In this document: positions 44,591-53,093 of the stretch, piece after piece | Numbering within the stretch: the stretch's first letter is position 1 | Layout: every line of letters starts with the position of its first letter | From: an uncultured Eubacteriales bacterium | GTDB taxonomy: Bacteria > Bacillota > Clostridia > HGM11514 | Assembly (NCBI GenBank): GCA_902492655.1 | Contig: CABUMF010000002.1 | Coordinates: 47,614-111,613, forward strand | Direction of reading: 5' to 3' | DNA: 64,000 bases | The notes under the pieces: model-generated | Database searches by the model: none | Seen by the model: only the letters and a program-made list of their open reading frames with translations | Told to the model about the DNA's origin: nothing | Position numbers and translations under genes: made by a program

Positions 44591-45168
44591 GATTTTACAC
44601 CTTCGATAAAATATGAAAAACCTGCTTTCATACATTCGATAGCTTCATCTCTCGAAATATTTCTTGTAACGGCATCGGCGTTACAGCCTCTGCAGAAGCA
44701 CCAAACGCATATACTCAAATTGTGTACATCCACGGACTTGTCGATATATCCGTTTTCTATACCGTAATTTATCAGCTTTCCTATTTCTTCAAGCCACCAT
44801 TCATAGTTGCTTTTTGAAAGGGAATCGTGTTCAAAGGAGTACTGACTGAACCTGTTCTTGAGGTCGTATGTATCCTCAAGACAGCTTATCATAAGCTTTT
44901 GTACATAGTCGTAATAGCTCATGCCGGGCTCCGGCTTTATGTTTATGTTCTCTCTCATTTTGAGAACAACACGTTCGTAAATAATGTTCAAAACCTCGTC
45001 AATATTATGAAAGCGGTTGTAAAAAACACGGTTTGTTATATTCAAATCCTTCAGAATAGTGCTTACCGTAAGATTTTTTACACCTTTCTTTACCACAAGG
45101 TATTCCGTATGATCAAGAATTTTATCGGAAACCGAGTCCCTCAGCATTGCTCTGCTTTTTTTAGGCAC
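44581..45168 (-). CDS. TetR/AcrR-family regulator, probable repressor of the fab operon
   Basis: A 195-residue regulator. The N-terminal TetR helix-turn-helix is visible (TVSTILKDLNITNRVFYNRF with VLNIIYERV after it); the C-terminal domain contains several aromatic and Cys residues and would hold the ligand pocket. I choose GTG at 45168, since AAAAGGGG lies seven bases upstream and the predicted transcript starts near 45192, leaving an earlier ATG at 45186 almost leaderless. It stands between fabH and glmM. The same palindrome occurs within its own promoter and twice at the fab promoter, so autoregulation and control of fatty-acid synthesis are inferred. No named family member is claimed. Confidence 0.82.
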   Translation of the reverse strand: MPKKSRAMLRDSVSDKILDHTEYLVVKKGVKNLTVSTILKDLNITNRVFYNRFHNIDEVLNIIYERVVLKMRENINIKPEPGMSYYDYVQKLMISCLEDTYDLKNRFSQYSFEHDSLSKSNYEWWLEEIGKLINYGIENGYIDKSVDVHNLSICVWCFCRGCNADAVTRNISRDEAIECMKAGFSYFIEGVKSKK

Positions 45169-45198
45169 AAAATAACCCCTTTTCATAAAATCAACATT

Positions 45199-45227
45199 AT
45201 TATAGCACACATTGTGCTGAAAGTCAA
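45199..45227 (-). promoter_or_regulatory. Promoter of the TetR-family gene with embedded operator
   Basis: On the minus strand TTGACT (45222-45227) and perfect TATAAT (45199-45204) are 17 bases apart. The palindrome GCACACATTGTGC (45205-45217) lies entirely inside the spacer, touching the -10, so binding would block RNA polymerase. Same core as the two fab operators. Confidence 0.78.
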
Positions 45228-45242
45228 GAGGTATTTTGGAAA

Positions 45243-46592
45243 CTAATTGCAGAGCTTTTCTATCAGATTTGCCAAGGCTTTTGCATCTTTTGTAATCTCG
45301 CTGAGGTTTTCGCCTTCTATCATAACACGAACCAAAGGTTCGGTGCCGGAGGGCCTTATAAGAACCCTTCCCTTGCCGCTAAGCTTTGCTTTGAGATTTT
45401 CTGTTTCCTGCATGATTTGCGGAATGCTTTCATATTTTTCTTTGTATTCTTCCGACACCCTTGCGTTCACAAGTGCCTGCGGAAGAACATTCATTACTTT
45501 AGCAAGCTCGGAAAGCTTTTTGCCGGTTTTTATCATAACCGATAAAATTGCGATTGAGGACAAAAGTCCGTCGCCTGTTGTGTTTTTATCAAGTAAAATG
45601 ATGTGACCGGACTGCTCTCCTCCTATGGAATATCCGTTTTCCAGCATACTTTCGAGGACATACCTGTCCCCCACCTGCGTCTGAACCGTATTAATTCCGT
45701 TTTCCTCTGCGGCAAGAATAAGCCCGAGATTGCTCATAATTGTTACCACAAGGGTGTTGTTTTTGAGCTTTCCCTCGTCCTTGAGCTGTTTAGCGCAAAT
45801 AAGCATCATTTTGTCGCCGTCGGTAAGATTTCCGTTTTCATCCACTGCAAGACATCTGTCCGCATCACCATCATAGGCAAAGCCCACATCGGCTTTGTGC
45901 TCCTTAACCGCATTTTGCAATGCCTCAATGTGCGTGGAGCCGCAGTTTTTGTTGATATTTGTTCCGCTCGGAGCATCGTTTATCGTGATAACCTCTGCCC
46001 CCAAGGATTTAAAAAGTGACGGCGAGGTTATATACGAAGCGCCGTTTGCACAGTCAAGCACAACCTTTTTGCCGTCAAAACGGCAGTCTGACCGGGACAT
46101 TGCAAATTCAACATAATCCTTTGCGGCGGTATCGCATTTTGTTATTCTGCCTATGTCGCCGTGAGTCATTTTCTCTATATCCGAGCAATTATTGAAAATG
46201 TGCTCCTCAATTTCATTTTCGATTTCATCGCTCAGCTTATAGCCGTTATGATTAAAAAACTTTATTCCGTTGTATTCCATGGGGTTGTGCGATGCGGAAA
46301 TCATAACACCGGCATCGGCGTTATATTTTGCTGTAAGATACGCAACCGCAGGGGTAGGGATAATCCCTAAGGAAACCACCTCACCGCCAACGGAGCAAAT
46401 TCCTGCGGAAAGAGCGGCTTCAAGCATATCTCCCGATATTCTGCTGTCCTTTCCCACAATGATTTTCGCTTTCCCCATTTTGTGCCTGCAAAGCACATAC
46501 GCTCCCGCGCGGCCGATATTAAACGCCAGCTCTGCGGTAAGCATTTCGTTTGCCACACCTCTCACACCATCGGTGCCAAACAATTTTCCCAT
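45243..46592 (-). CDS. glmM: Phosphoglucosamine mutase
   Basis: A 449-residue enzyme converting glucosamine-6-P to glucosamine-1-P for peptidoglycan. The phosphoserine is Ser101 in ISASHNPMEYNG, the metal loop is FAYDGDADRCL, and GGEQSGHIIL and RPSGTEPLVRVM bind the sugar phosphate. Third gene of the cdaA-ybbR-glmM operon, a conserved trio in Firmicutes in which GlmM can bind CdaA. Confidence 0.96.
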   Translation of the reverse strand: MGKLFGTDGVRGVANEMLTAELAFNIGRAGAYVLCRHKMGKAKIIVGKDSRISGDMLEAALSAGICSVGGEVVSLGIIPTPAVAYLTAKYNADAGVMISASHNPMEYNGIKFFNHNGYKLSDEIENEIEEHIFNNCSDIEKMTHGDIGRITKCDTAAKDYVEFAMSRSDCRFDGKKVVLDCANGASYITSPSLFKSLGAEVITINDAPSGTNINKNCGSTHIEALQNAVKEHKADVGFAYDGDADRCLAVDENGNLTDGDKMMLICAKQLKDEGKLKNNTLVVTIMSNLGLILAAEENGINTVQTQVGDRYVLESMLENGYSIGGEQSGHIILLDKNTTGDGLLSSIAILSVMIKTGKKLSELAKVMNVLPQALVNARVSEEYKEKYESIPQIMQETENLKAKLSGKGRVLIRPSGTEPLVRVMIEGENLSEITKDAKALANLIEKLCN

Positions 46593-46615
46593 AACAAAAT
46601 TCCTTTCATATTAAA

Positions 46616-47845
46616 TTATTTATCATTTTCGTAAAGACGGATTTTTCCCACATAATCTCCGTCAATACTAACATTTTCGGTATCGGTTGTAACCTCAAGC
46701 GGAACCTCATATTCGCCTTCGGAATAGCCGTCAAGATCTGCTACAACGCGTATGTTTTCTGCACCGAAGCCTTCAAGACTTGCGTCGTCTGCAAAAACCT
46801 TAACGGTTATTGCCGGCATAACAAGCTCCGCTTCAAGACCGTACGGTACATTTATAAACTCAACATTTTTAACATCAAACGACGCCTCTGTTTTACCCGA
46901 GCTGTCGGGATTGAATGTTGCGGTAAGCGTTATCACGGTAATGTCATCCACGATATAAAGACCTTCCAGCTCCTTTAATGTATCCAGCGGAAAACGCATA
47001 ATATTGTCATCCGGTATAAGCTTTGTCATATCTATGGTTCCGAGGTTGAGCTTGGATATAGAATCAAGCATCGCCTGAGGACCTGCGATTTTGACTGTTT
47101 TAACGGAGGGTGTAAGCTTAACGGGAACTCCCACAGATCCTGTTTCCTTCCAATCAACCGCTATTTCTTTTATCGGATAAACCGCACAGTGTATATTTAC
47201 CGTTGCCGGAGTTACGGACACATATTTGCTGTTAATGATATTCCCCGATGAATCGTAAAGCTGTACCTGTGCTTCTGCATCAATGTCCTTATCCGCTCCG
47301 TTTATGTCGATAACCGCTTTTGCTCCGGCTATTTCGGACATAATGCTTCCCGGAGCGTCCACATTTACCGTAACGCCCGTATGGTCAATTACCGGATAAT
47401 ACCCGTCCTTGGCAGTTCCGCTTGTTTCAAAGCGAACCGCTTGCTGGTTTTCCTTCAGTTCTTCTACGGTTATTTTGATTTTCGGCACATTTTTGTTAAC
47501 AACCGTACTCGTATTATCCGGAAACACAACGCTTGCTTTCAAAGAATAAGTGCCGGGCTGTATTATTTCCTTCAAATCAACGGAAATAACTACGCTGTCC
47601 TTATCGAGAGACGAAACCGACTGCCTTTTCCCTTCAACCCTTATCGTAACCGAATCCTCGCTCCTTGATGTAACAACAAGCCCTCTTTCGGTAAGTATAT
47701 TTTCGTTTTCAAATCTAACGGGAATGCCGCTTATCGAAACATAAAATGTCGGGTTTTCAACCTGTATCACATACAGCCAAAGCAAAAAAGCGATTACAAC
47801 AGAAATAACTTTGAGAAAATGCTTTGATTCCAATAACTTTTTCAT
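46616..47845 (-). CDS. cdaR: YbbR-domain protein (CdaR), regulator of CdaA
   Basis: A 409-residue protein with one N-terminal membrane helix (residues 11-27) and about four YbbR repeats outside the membrane, each near 85-95 residues (starting around 32, 132, 222 and 318). CdaR of Bacillus and relatives binds CdaA and adjusts c-di-AMP synthesis. Its ATG overlaps the cdaA stop. Confidence 0.93.
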   Translation of the reverse strand: MKKLLESKHFLKVISVVIAFLLWLYVIQVENPTFYVSISGIPVRFENENILTERGLVVTSRSEDSVTIRVEGKRQSVSSLDKDSVVISVDLKEIIQPGTYSLKASVVFPDNTSTVVNKNVPKIKITVEELKENQQAVRFETSGTAKDGYYPVIDHTGVTVNVDAPGSIMSEIAGAKAVIDINGADKDIDAEAQVQLYDSSGNIINSKYVSVTPATVNIHCAVYPIKEIAVDWKETGSVGVPVKLTPSVKTVKIAGPQAMLDSISKLNLGTIDMTKLIPDDNIMRFPLDTLKELEGLYIVDDITVITLTATFNPDSSGKTEASFDVKNVEFINVPYGLEAELVMPAITVKVFADDASLEGFGAENIRVVADLDGYSEGEYEVPLEVTTDTENVSIDGDYVGKIRLYENDK

Positions 47846-48690
47846 TTAGACGCCCCCTTTTTATAAAGAAATTTCTTGGGGTTGACTGTCTTTTTGGATG
47901 TTTCCGAATCCAAAATTCTCAAAAGATTTGCCTTAAGCGATTCGGGGGTCTGATTTCTGAAAATCTTGCCGTTTACGGTATAAGAAATGGTTCCCGTTTC
48001 TTCGGAAACTATTACCGTAACCGCATCCGCCTGCTCCGATAAGCCTATTGCGGCACGGTGACGGGTTCCGAGCTCAGAGGACAAATCCTCTCGATTTGTG
48101 AGGGGGAGTACGCAGGTTGCCGCCATTATTTTATCCTCTCTTATTATTACAGCTCCGTCATGAAGCGGCGTGTTGACCACAAATATATTAAGCAAAAGCT
48201 CGCTGGAAACCAAAGATTCAAGCGGAATTCCCACACGAATCAGGTCGTTGAGCTTTGTTTCCCGTTCTATTACAATAAGCGCACCGGTGTGGGTTTCGGA
48301 AAGGCTTTTGCAAGCCTTGCAGATCTCCTCAACGGTATGGGATATTTTTGTCGGGCCCTCCGTGGAAAGATTGGAAATGCCAAACCAGGTATGCCCTATT
48401 TTTTCAAGAGCACGCCTGAGCTCCGGCTGAAATACTATAAGCAGAGCGATAACGCCGTATTGCATGGCGTTGCGCAGTACATAGTAAATTGTATTCAGCT
48501 GCATCCACTTGCTGAGCTGCATAACAACGATTATTATTACAATGCCCTTCAGCAGCGGTTCCGCGCGAGTTTCTCTTATCAAATGGAAAAACAGATATAT
48601 TATGTATGCGACCATAAGAATGTCGAGTATATCCATAAGCCTGAAATTGCCTAAAATCTGAAAATTGATTTTTTCCAACAAATCAGTCAT
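47842..48690 (-). CDS. cdaA: Diadenylate cyclase CdaA (c-di-AMP synthase)
   Basis: A 282-residue enzyme making c-di-AMP from two ATP. Three N-terminal membrane helices (about 19-38, 46-60 and 75-87) are followed by the DAC domain with DGA at 178-180 and RHR at 210-212, the catalytic motifs. ATG at 48690 follows GGAGGTG; a longer reading is unsupported. A perfect minus-strand TATAAT lies at 48724-48729, a likely -10 for the cdaA-cdaR-glmM operon, without a convincing -35. Confidence 0.96.
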   Translation of the reverse strand: MTDLLEKINFQILGNFRLMDILDILMVAYIIYLFFHLIRETRAEPLLKGIVIIIVVMQLSKWMQLNTIYYVLRNAMQYGVIALLIVFQPELRRALEKIGHTWFGISNLSTEGPTKISHTVEEICKACKSLSETHTGALIVIERETKLNDLIRVGIPLESLVSSELLLNIFVVNTPLHDGAVIIREDKIMAATCVLPLTNREDLSSELGTRHRAAIGLSEQADAVTVIVSEETGTISYTVNGKIFRNQTPESLKANLLRILDSETSKKTVNPKKFLYKKGASK

Positions 48691-48947
48691 TTTCACACCT
48701 CCGAAATAGATTTCTACGTATATATTATACAATAAAAAAGGCTTGTTTGCATTACAATTATATTAAGTTTTGTTACGATTGGGTAATATTTTATTATAAT
48801 TTACATACATTATACGATGAATGTGGCAAATCAGTAGAAAAAACAAAAATTTTTGTGCATTTTTTCTGTTTAGGACAGAGGAATTCGCTGTATTTATGTA
48901 GAAATATACAATGTACACTATATAAGTATCTGTCGAGGTGCTTTGCA

Positions 48948-50660
48948 ATGACAAATGATAGAATAAATACAAACAAAGAACAGCAGAACTTTCTCGACGG
49001 AAATAATTGCCATGCATACAAGCTTCTCGGAAGCAAAAAATGCGGTGACGGAGCACGATTTTGTGTTTGGGCGCCGAACGCCGATAAATGCTTTGTGAAA
49101 TTCGGTACAAAAACCGTCGAAATGAGCCGTGACGGGGAGTTTTTCCATATAAGTATGGAAAAAGGCGATTTTTCGGGAGGCTATCGTTATATTATTGAAA
49201 AGAACGGCAGTGTTTTTGAAAAAAACGATCCGTTTGCTTATTCTGTGAACAAAAACGGTTTTTCTGAAATTGCTTCGCTTGAGGGAATAGAGCCTGTGCG
49301 GTTAAAACCCGATTGTAAGATTATGCGTATTTTTGAGGTTCATGCGGGAACCTATGGCAAGGATTTCGATTCGCTTGCGAAAACGCTTCCTTCTTATGTT
49401 AAAAGCCTTGGCTTTACTCATGTTGAGCTTATGCCGTTTTTTTCGCATCCCTGCAAGGAATCGTGGGGGTATCAGGTTACGGGGTTTTATTCGTTTGAAT
49501 ACGGCTCCGCACAAAGCTTTTCCCGACTTGTAAATGAGCTTCATAAGGAAGGGATAGGAGTAATTGCGGATTTGCCGATAGGGCATTTTGCAACGGATTC
49601 TTTCGGGCTTTGCCGCTTTGACGGAACAGCACTTTATGAATCGGAGGACAAAACGCTTTCGGAAAATCGGCTGTGGGGAACAATCAATACAGATTTTGAA
49701 AAACCGGGCGTGAGGTCCTTCATGCTTTCGTGTGCGTGCTTTTTGACAGATGTTTTCGGGATTGACGGCATAAGAGTGGACGCAGTGTCAAATATAACCT
49801 TTAAGAGGTTTGACGGGTACGGCTCATTTGGTTTTGACGGTGATTTCAGCCAATCGGGCATAGAGTTTTTAAGAAGACTGACGGGGGAAATGAGAAAAAG
49901 GGGAGTTATTACCTTTTCCGAGGATTCCTCCGCACAAATCAGCTCAACGGCTCCTGCGTATCTTGGCGGACTGGGGTTTGACAGAAAGCAGAATCTCGGT
50001 TGGTATCACGATGCTTCGGTTTATTTTTCGGCACCTCCGTATATTCGCAATAACATCGTTAATTACTTGCTTAAGCCTTTTTCGTATATGAACGACGAAA
50101 GCTTTGTTCTGCCCGTTTCTCATGATGAGAATACCTGCGGCAAGGGCACAACGGCATTGAGGCTTAAGGATGAAGAAAATCAAAAACTGTTCTTATTTTA
50201 TTTATATATGTCAAAAGGGGATAAGCTTTTGTTTGACGGTTGTGAAAGAGGCGCAACCAAAGAGTGGAATCCCGGGGCGAAGGATAGGGGAGAAACCGTA
50301 GGAATAAAGGGTTTTGTCAAAAGGCTTAATAATTTATGCGATGAGCTTTTGCCTCTTTCGGGCACCTGCGGTAAGCCTTTTTTCAGAGACGGCGTGTTGT
50401 ATTTTGAAAGGTTCGGCGACGATGAGGATGATTTTATAACAGCCGTTATCAACACAAGCAAAAATGATTTTAACGGTTTTTCGGTGGGCGTAGACCGATT
50501 TGCGGATTTTCATGCCGTTTTTTCAACACACGAATTTCTTGAGGGAGCTGTATATACGCCCTGCGCCCGGGAAACGGACGGGCGTATGTTTTCGGTTTCG
50601 GTAAAGCTTCCCCCGTTTTCTGCATTGATCTTGAAACCTGTTTATATTTGGAAACAATAA
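48948..50660 (+). CDS. glgB: GH13 1,4-alpha-glucan branching enzyme-like protein (divergent GlgB)
   Basis: A 570-residue GH13 enzyme with an N-terminal CBM48-like domain (ARFCVWAPNADKCFVKF) and a catalytic barrel. Candidate catalytic residues are the Asp of GIDGIRVDAVSN, the Glu of ITFSEDSS and the Asp of LPVSHDENTCGKGT. These match GlgB positions but differ from the usual AEEST and LSHDEVVHGK, and the protein is shorter than common GlgB. Being followed by glgC and glgD argues for glycogen branching. ATG at 48948 follows GAGGTG; a 67-codon extension to 48747 crosses the promoter region and is rejected. Confidence 0.78.
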   Translation: MTNDRINTNKEQQNFLDGNNCHAYKLLGSKKCGDGARFCVWAPNADKCFVKFGTKTVEMSRDGEFFHISMEKGDFSGGYRYIIEKNGSVFEKNDPFAYSVNKNGFSEIASLEGIEPVRLKPDCKIMRIFEVHAGTYGKDFDSLAKTLPSYVKSLGFTHVELMPFFSHPCKESWGYQVTGFYSFEYGSAQSFSRLVNELHKEGIGVIADLPIGHFATDSFGLCRFDGTALYESEDKTLSENRLWGTINTDFEKPGVRSFMLSCACFLTDVFGIDGIRVDAVSNITFKRFDGYGSFGFDGDFSQSGIEFLRRLTGEMRKRGVITFSEDSSAQISSTAPAYLGGLGFDRKQNLGWYHDASVYFSAPPYIRNNIVNYLLKPFSYMNDESFVLPVSHDENTCGKGTTALRLKDEENQKLFLFYLYMSKGDKLLFDGCERGATKEWNPGAKDRGETVGIKGFVKRLNNLCDELLPLSGTCGKPFFRDGVLYFERFGDDEDDFITAVINTSKNDFNGFSVGVDRFADFHAVFSTHEFLEGAVYTPCARETDGRMFSVSVKLPPFSALILKPVYIWKQ

Positions 50661-50685
50661 CATAGAAAGGCATTGGTATTATCTC

Positions 50686-51843
50686 ATGGTAAAGAAGGAC
50701 ATGGTAGCGTTGATTCTTGCCGGCGGACAAGGCAGCCGTCTTGGAGAATTGACAAAAAAAGTTGCAAAGCCTGCGGTTGCGTTCGGAGGCAAGTACAAAA
50801 TTATTGATTTTGCCTTAAGCAACTGCTCAAACTCCGGAATCGACACCGTTGGCGTACTTACGCAGTACAGACCGCTTGACCTCAATGCACACATAGGAAT
50901 AGGTGCGCCTTGGGATCTTGATATGCGGCACGGCGGAGTGAGTATTTTGCCGCCGTATATGCAGAAGGATGTTGTCACCTGGTATAAGGGTACGGCAAAT
51001 GCGGTTTTTCAAAATCTTGAATATCTCGACCGATATGATCCCGAATATGTTCTTGTGCTTTCGGGGGATCATATCTATAAAATGGATTATTCAAAAATGC
51101 TTAAATATCACAAGAAAAAAGAGGCGGACGCTACAATAGCGGTTATTGATGTAAGCTATGAAGAAGCAAAGCGTTTCGGAATAATGAATGTTGATGATGA
51201 CGGAAGAATAGTCGAGTTTGAAGAAAAACCCGCAAATCCCAAAAGTACGCTTGCGTCAATGGGTGTTTACATTTTCAATTATCAGACTCTTAAAAAGTTC
51301 CTTATTGATGATGAGGCAGACGAAAAAAGCGATCACGATTTCGGAAAGAACATAATTCCCAAGATGCTCAAAGAATTCAAAAAGCTATATACCTATTCCT
51401 TTGACGGATACTGGCGTGATATAGGGACGATAGAAAGCATTTGGGAAACAAATATGGATCTTTTGAGGCCTGACAGCGGGCTTGATATGTATGAGGACAA
51501 ATGGAAGATTTATACCGCCAGCACATACTCTCCGGCGCAGTATATCGGAGAAAATGCGGAGCTTGACAATTCCATGATTTCTGAGGGCTGCATTGTAAAA
51601 GGTAAGGTTAAAAACTCCATTGTTTTCACCGGTGCGGTAGTTGAAGAAGGTGCGGTGGTTGAGGATTCTCTCATTATGCTTGATTCGGTTATCAAAAGCG
51701 GCGCTCATGTTAAGAAGGCTATTATATGCAATCGTGCCGCAATAGGTGAGAATGTCAGCGTCGGGGACGGCGAGACAATAAAGGTTGTTGGCGAGGATTG
51801 CATAATTACGGCTGATACGGATTCCGCCGAAAAAGCAGATTGA
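50686..51843 (+). CDS. glgC: Glucose-1-phosphate adenylyltransferase catalytic subunit
   Basis: A 385-residue ADP-glucose pyrophosphorylase. The nucleotide loop LILAGGQGSRLGELTKKVAK, WYKGTANAVFQN, VLSGDHIYKMDY and FEEKP are the standard motifs; the C-terminal third is a left-handed beta helix. It makes ADP-glucose for glycogen. Begins 25 bases after glgB. Confidence 0.95.
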   Translation: MVKKDMVALILAGGQGSRLGELTKKVAKPAVAFGGKYKIIDFALSNCSNSGIDTVGVLTQYRPLDLNAHIGIGAPWDLDMRHGGVSILPPYMQKDVVTWYKGTANAVFQNLEYLDRYDPEYVLVLSGDHIYKMDYSKMLKYHKKKEADATIAVIDVSYEEAKRFGIMNVDDDGRIVEFEEKPANPKSTLASMGVYIFNYQTLKKFLIDDEADEKSDHDFGKNIIPKMLKEFKKLYTYSFDGYWRDIGTIESIWETNMDLLRPDSGLDMYEDKWKIYTASTYSPAQYIGENAELDNSMISEGCIVKGKVKNSIVFTGAVVEEGAVVEDSLIMLDSVIKSGAHVKKAIICNRAAIGENVSVGDGETIKVVGEDCIITADTDSAEKAD

Positions 51844-51856
51844 GAGGTGATATTAG

Positions 51857-52996
51857 ATGGCACAAAACTATATGGCGATACTTAATCTTGAAGAAAGCGA
51901 AAGAGATATAAGAAGTCTGACATCCTTTCGTCCGATAGCTACAATTCCCTTTGCGGCAAGGTACAGAATAATTGATTTTATGTTGTCAAATATCGTAAAT
52001 GCAGGTATTACAAAGGTTGGTGTGTTTACGAACAAAACCACCCGTTCCCTGCCCGACCATATCAAAAGCGGAAAAGCGTGGGACTTGAACCGAAAAATCG
52101 GCGGACTTTTTATGTTTGACCACGGGCTTTTGGGTTATAACAATTTTGATGTAAAGATGTTTGGAAACAACATGGAGTTTCTGCAGCGCTCGATAGCGGA
52201 TAATGTTGTGATTTCTTCTTCCTATATGATATATAACATTGATATTGAAAGAGTGATCGACGCACACGAAAAGTCGGACAACGATGTCACCGTTGTTTAT
52301 ACCAAGACGGACAAGGCGGATAAGGAGTTCCTCAATTGCGCGGTTGTGAATTTTGATTCCGCCGGCAGGATTGTGGGGATAGGCAAAAACCTGGGAATGC
52401 AAAAATGCGCAAACATTTGTACCGAGCTTTTTGTAATGAAAAAAGAGGCTCTTTTGAAGCTTATATACAAATCCGCAAGAACCGGCAACAGAAAGAAATT
52501 CAATGATTATCTTTATTCTCAGATTGATGAAATGAAGATGGGAGCTTATGAGTTTGAAGGCGAGATTAAGTGCATAAACTCGGTTCAGTCTTATTTCAAT
52601 GCGCATATGGAAATAATAGAGAATGAAAAGCTTCGTGACAACTGGTTCAAAAGCAAGGATGCGGTCTTTACCAAAACAAAGGATTCCCCTCCGGCGTTTT
52701 ACTCCTCCTCCGCAAAGGTAGCAAACTCGATTGTTGCGGACGGCTGTCGCATAGAAGGCAATATCAAAAATTGCGTAATTTCCAGATTCGTGAAAATAGG
52801 AAAGGGCGCAAAGCTTGAAAACTGTATTATTCTTCAGGGAACGAAGATTTGCGAGGGAGCGCATCTGTCAAATGTTATTGTGGAAAAGAACAATATTGTA
52901 AATCCATATACACAGATTGTCGGAACTCGTGATTTCCCCATTGTTATAGAGCACAAAAACCCGACTGAATATTTTGAAGCGGCAATACCGGATTAA
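51857..52996 (+). CDS. glgD: Glucose-1-phosphate adenylyltransferase subunit GlgD
   Basis: A 379-residue relative of GlgC that lacks the catalytic GGQGSRL loop: the N-terminus reads AILNLEESERDIRSLTSFRP. In Firmicutes GlgD forms a mixed enzyme with GlgC and raises its activity. Thirteen bases after glgC, AGAGGTG upstream. The start of a glgA synthase gene does not follow; a terminator does. Confidence 0.93.
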   Translation: MAQNYMAILNLEESERDIRSLTSFRPIATIPFAARYRIIDFMLSNIVNAGITKVGVFTNKTTRSLPDHIKSGKAWDLNRKIGGLFMFDHGLLGYNNFDVKMFGNNMEFLQRSIADNVVISSSYMIYNIDIERVIDAHEKSDNDVTVVYTKTDKADKEFLNCAVVNFDSAGRIVGIGKNLGMQKCANICTELFVMKKEALLKLIYKSARTGNRKKFNDYLYSQIDEMKMGAYEFEGEIKCINSVQSYFNAHMEIIENEKLRDNWFKSKDAVFTKTKDSPPAFYSSSAKVANSIVADGCRIEGNIKNCVISRFVKIGKGAKLENCIILQGTKICEGAHLSNVIVEKNNIVNPYTQIVGTRDFPIVIEHKNPTEYFEAAIPD

Positions 52997-53035
52997 ACCG
53001 CAGGCTTTATTGACAAATTTCAATATTTAAAACGA

Positions 53036-53071
53036 AAAAAAAACAGCGCAGCGGTTAGCTACGCTGTTTTT
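53036..53071. terminator. Bidirectional terminator after glgD
   Basis: AAAACAGCG and CGCTGTTTT arms with an inner AGC/GCT pairing span about 53037-53070, flanked by a long A-run on the left and T5 on the right. It separates glgD from the converging Cys-rich gene. Confidence 0.82.
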
Positions 53072-53093
53072 CAGCATAAAGCAAGATGCTTTT

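Noticed and set aside
45243..48690. Riboswitch upstream of cdaA or glmM (ydaO-type, glmS ribozyme)
   Set aside because: The leader of cdaA is too short and no conserved riboswitch core was recognised.
48747..48947. 67-codon N-terminal extension of the branching-enzyme gene
   Set aside because: Very AT-rich, Cys/Tyr/Phe-laden, overlaps the intergenic promoter region; the ATG at 48948 has a ribosome site and leads directly into the conserved domain.
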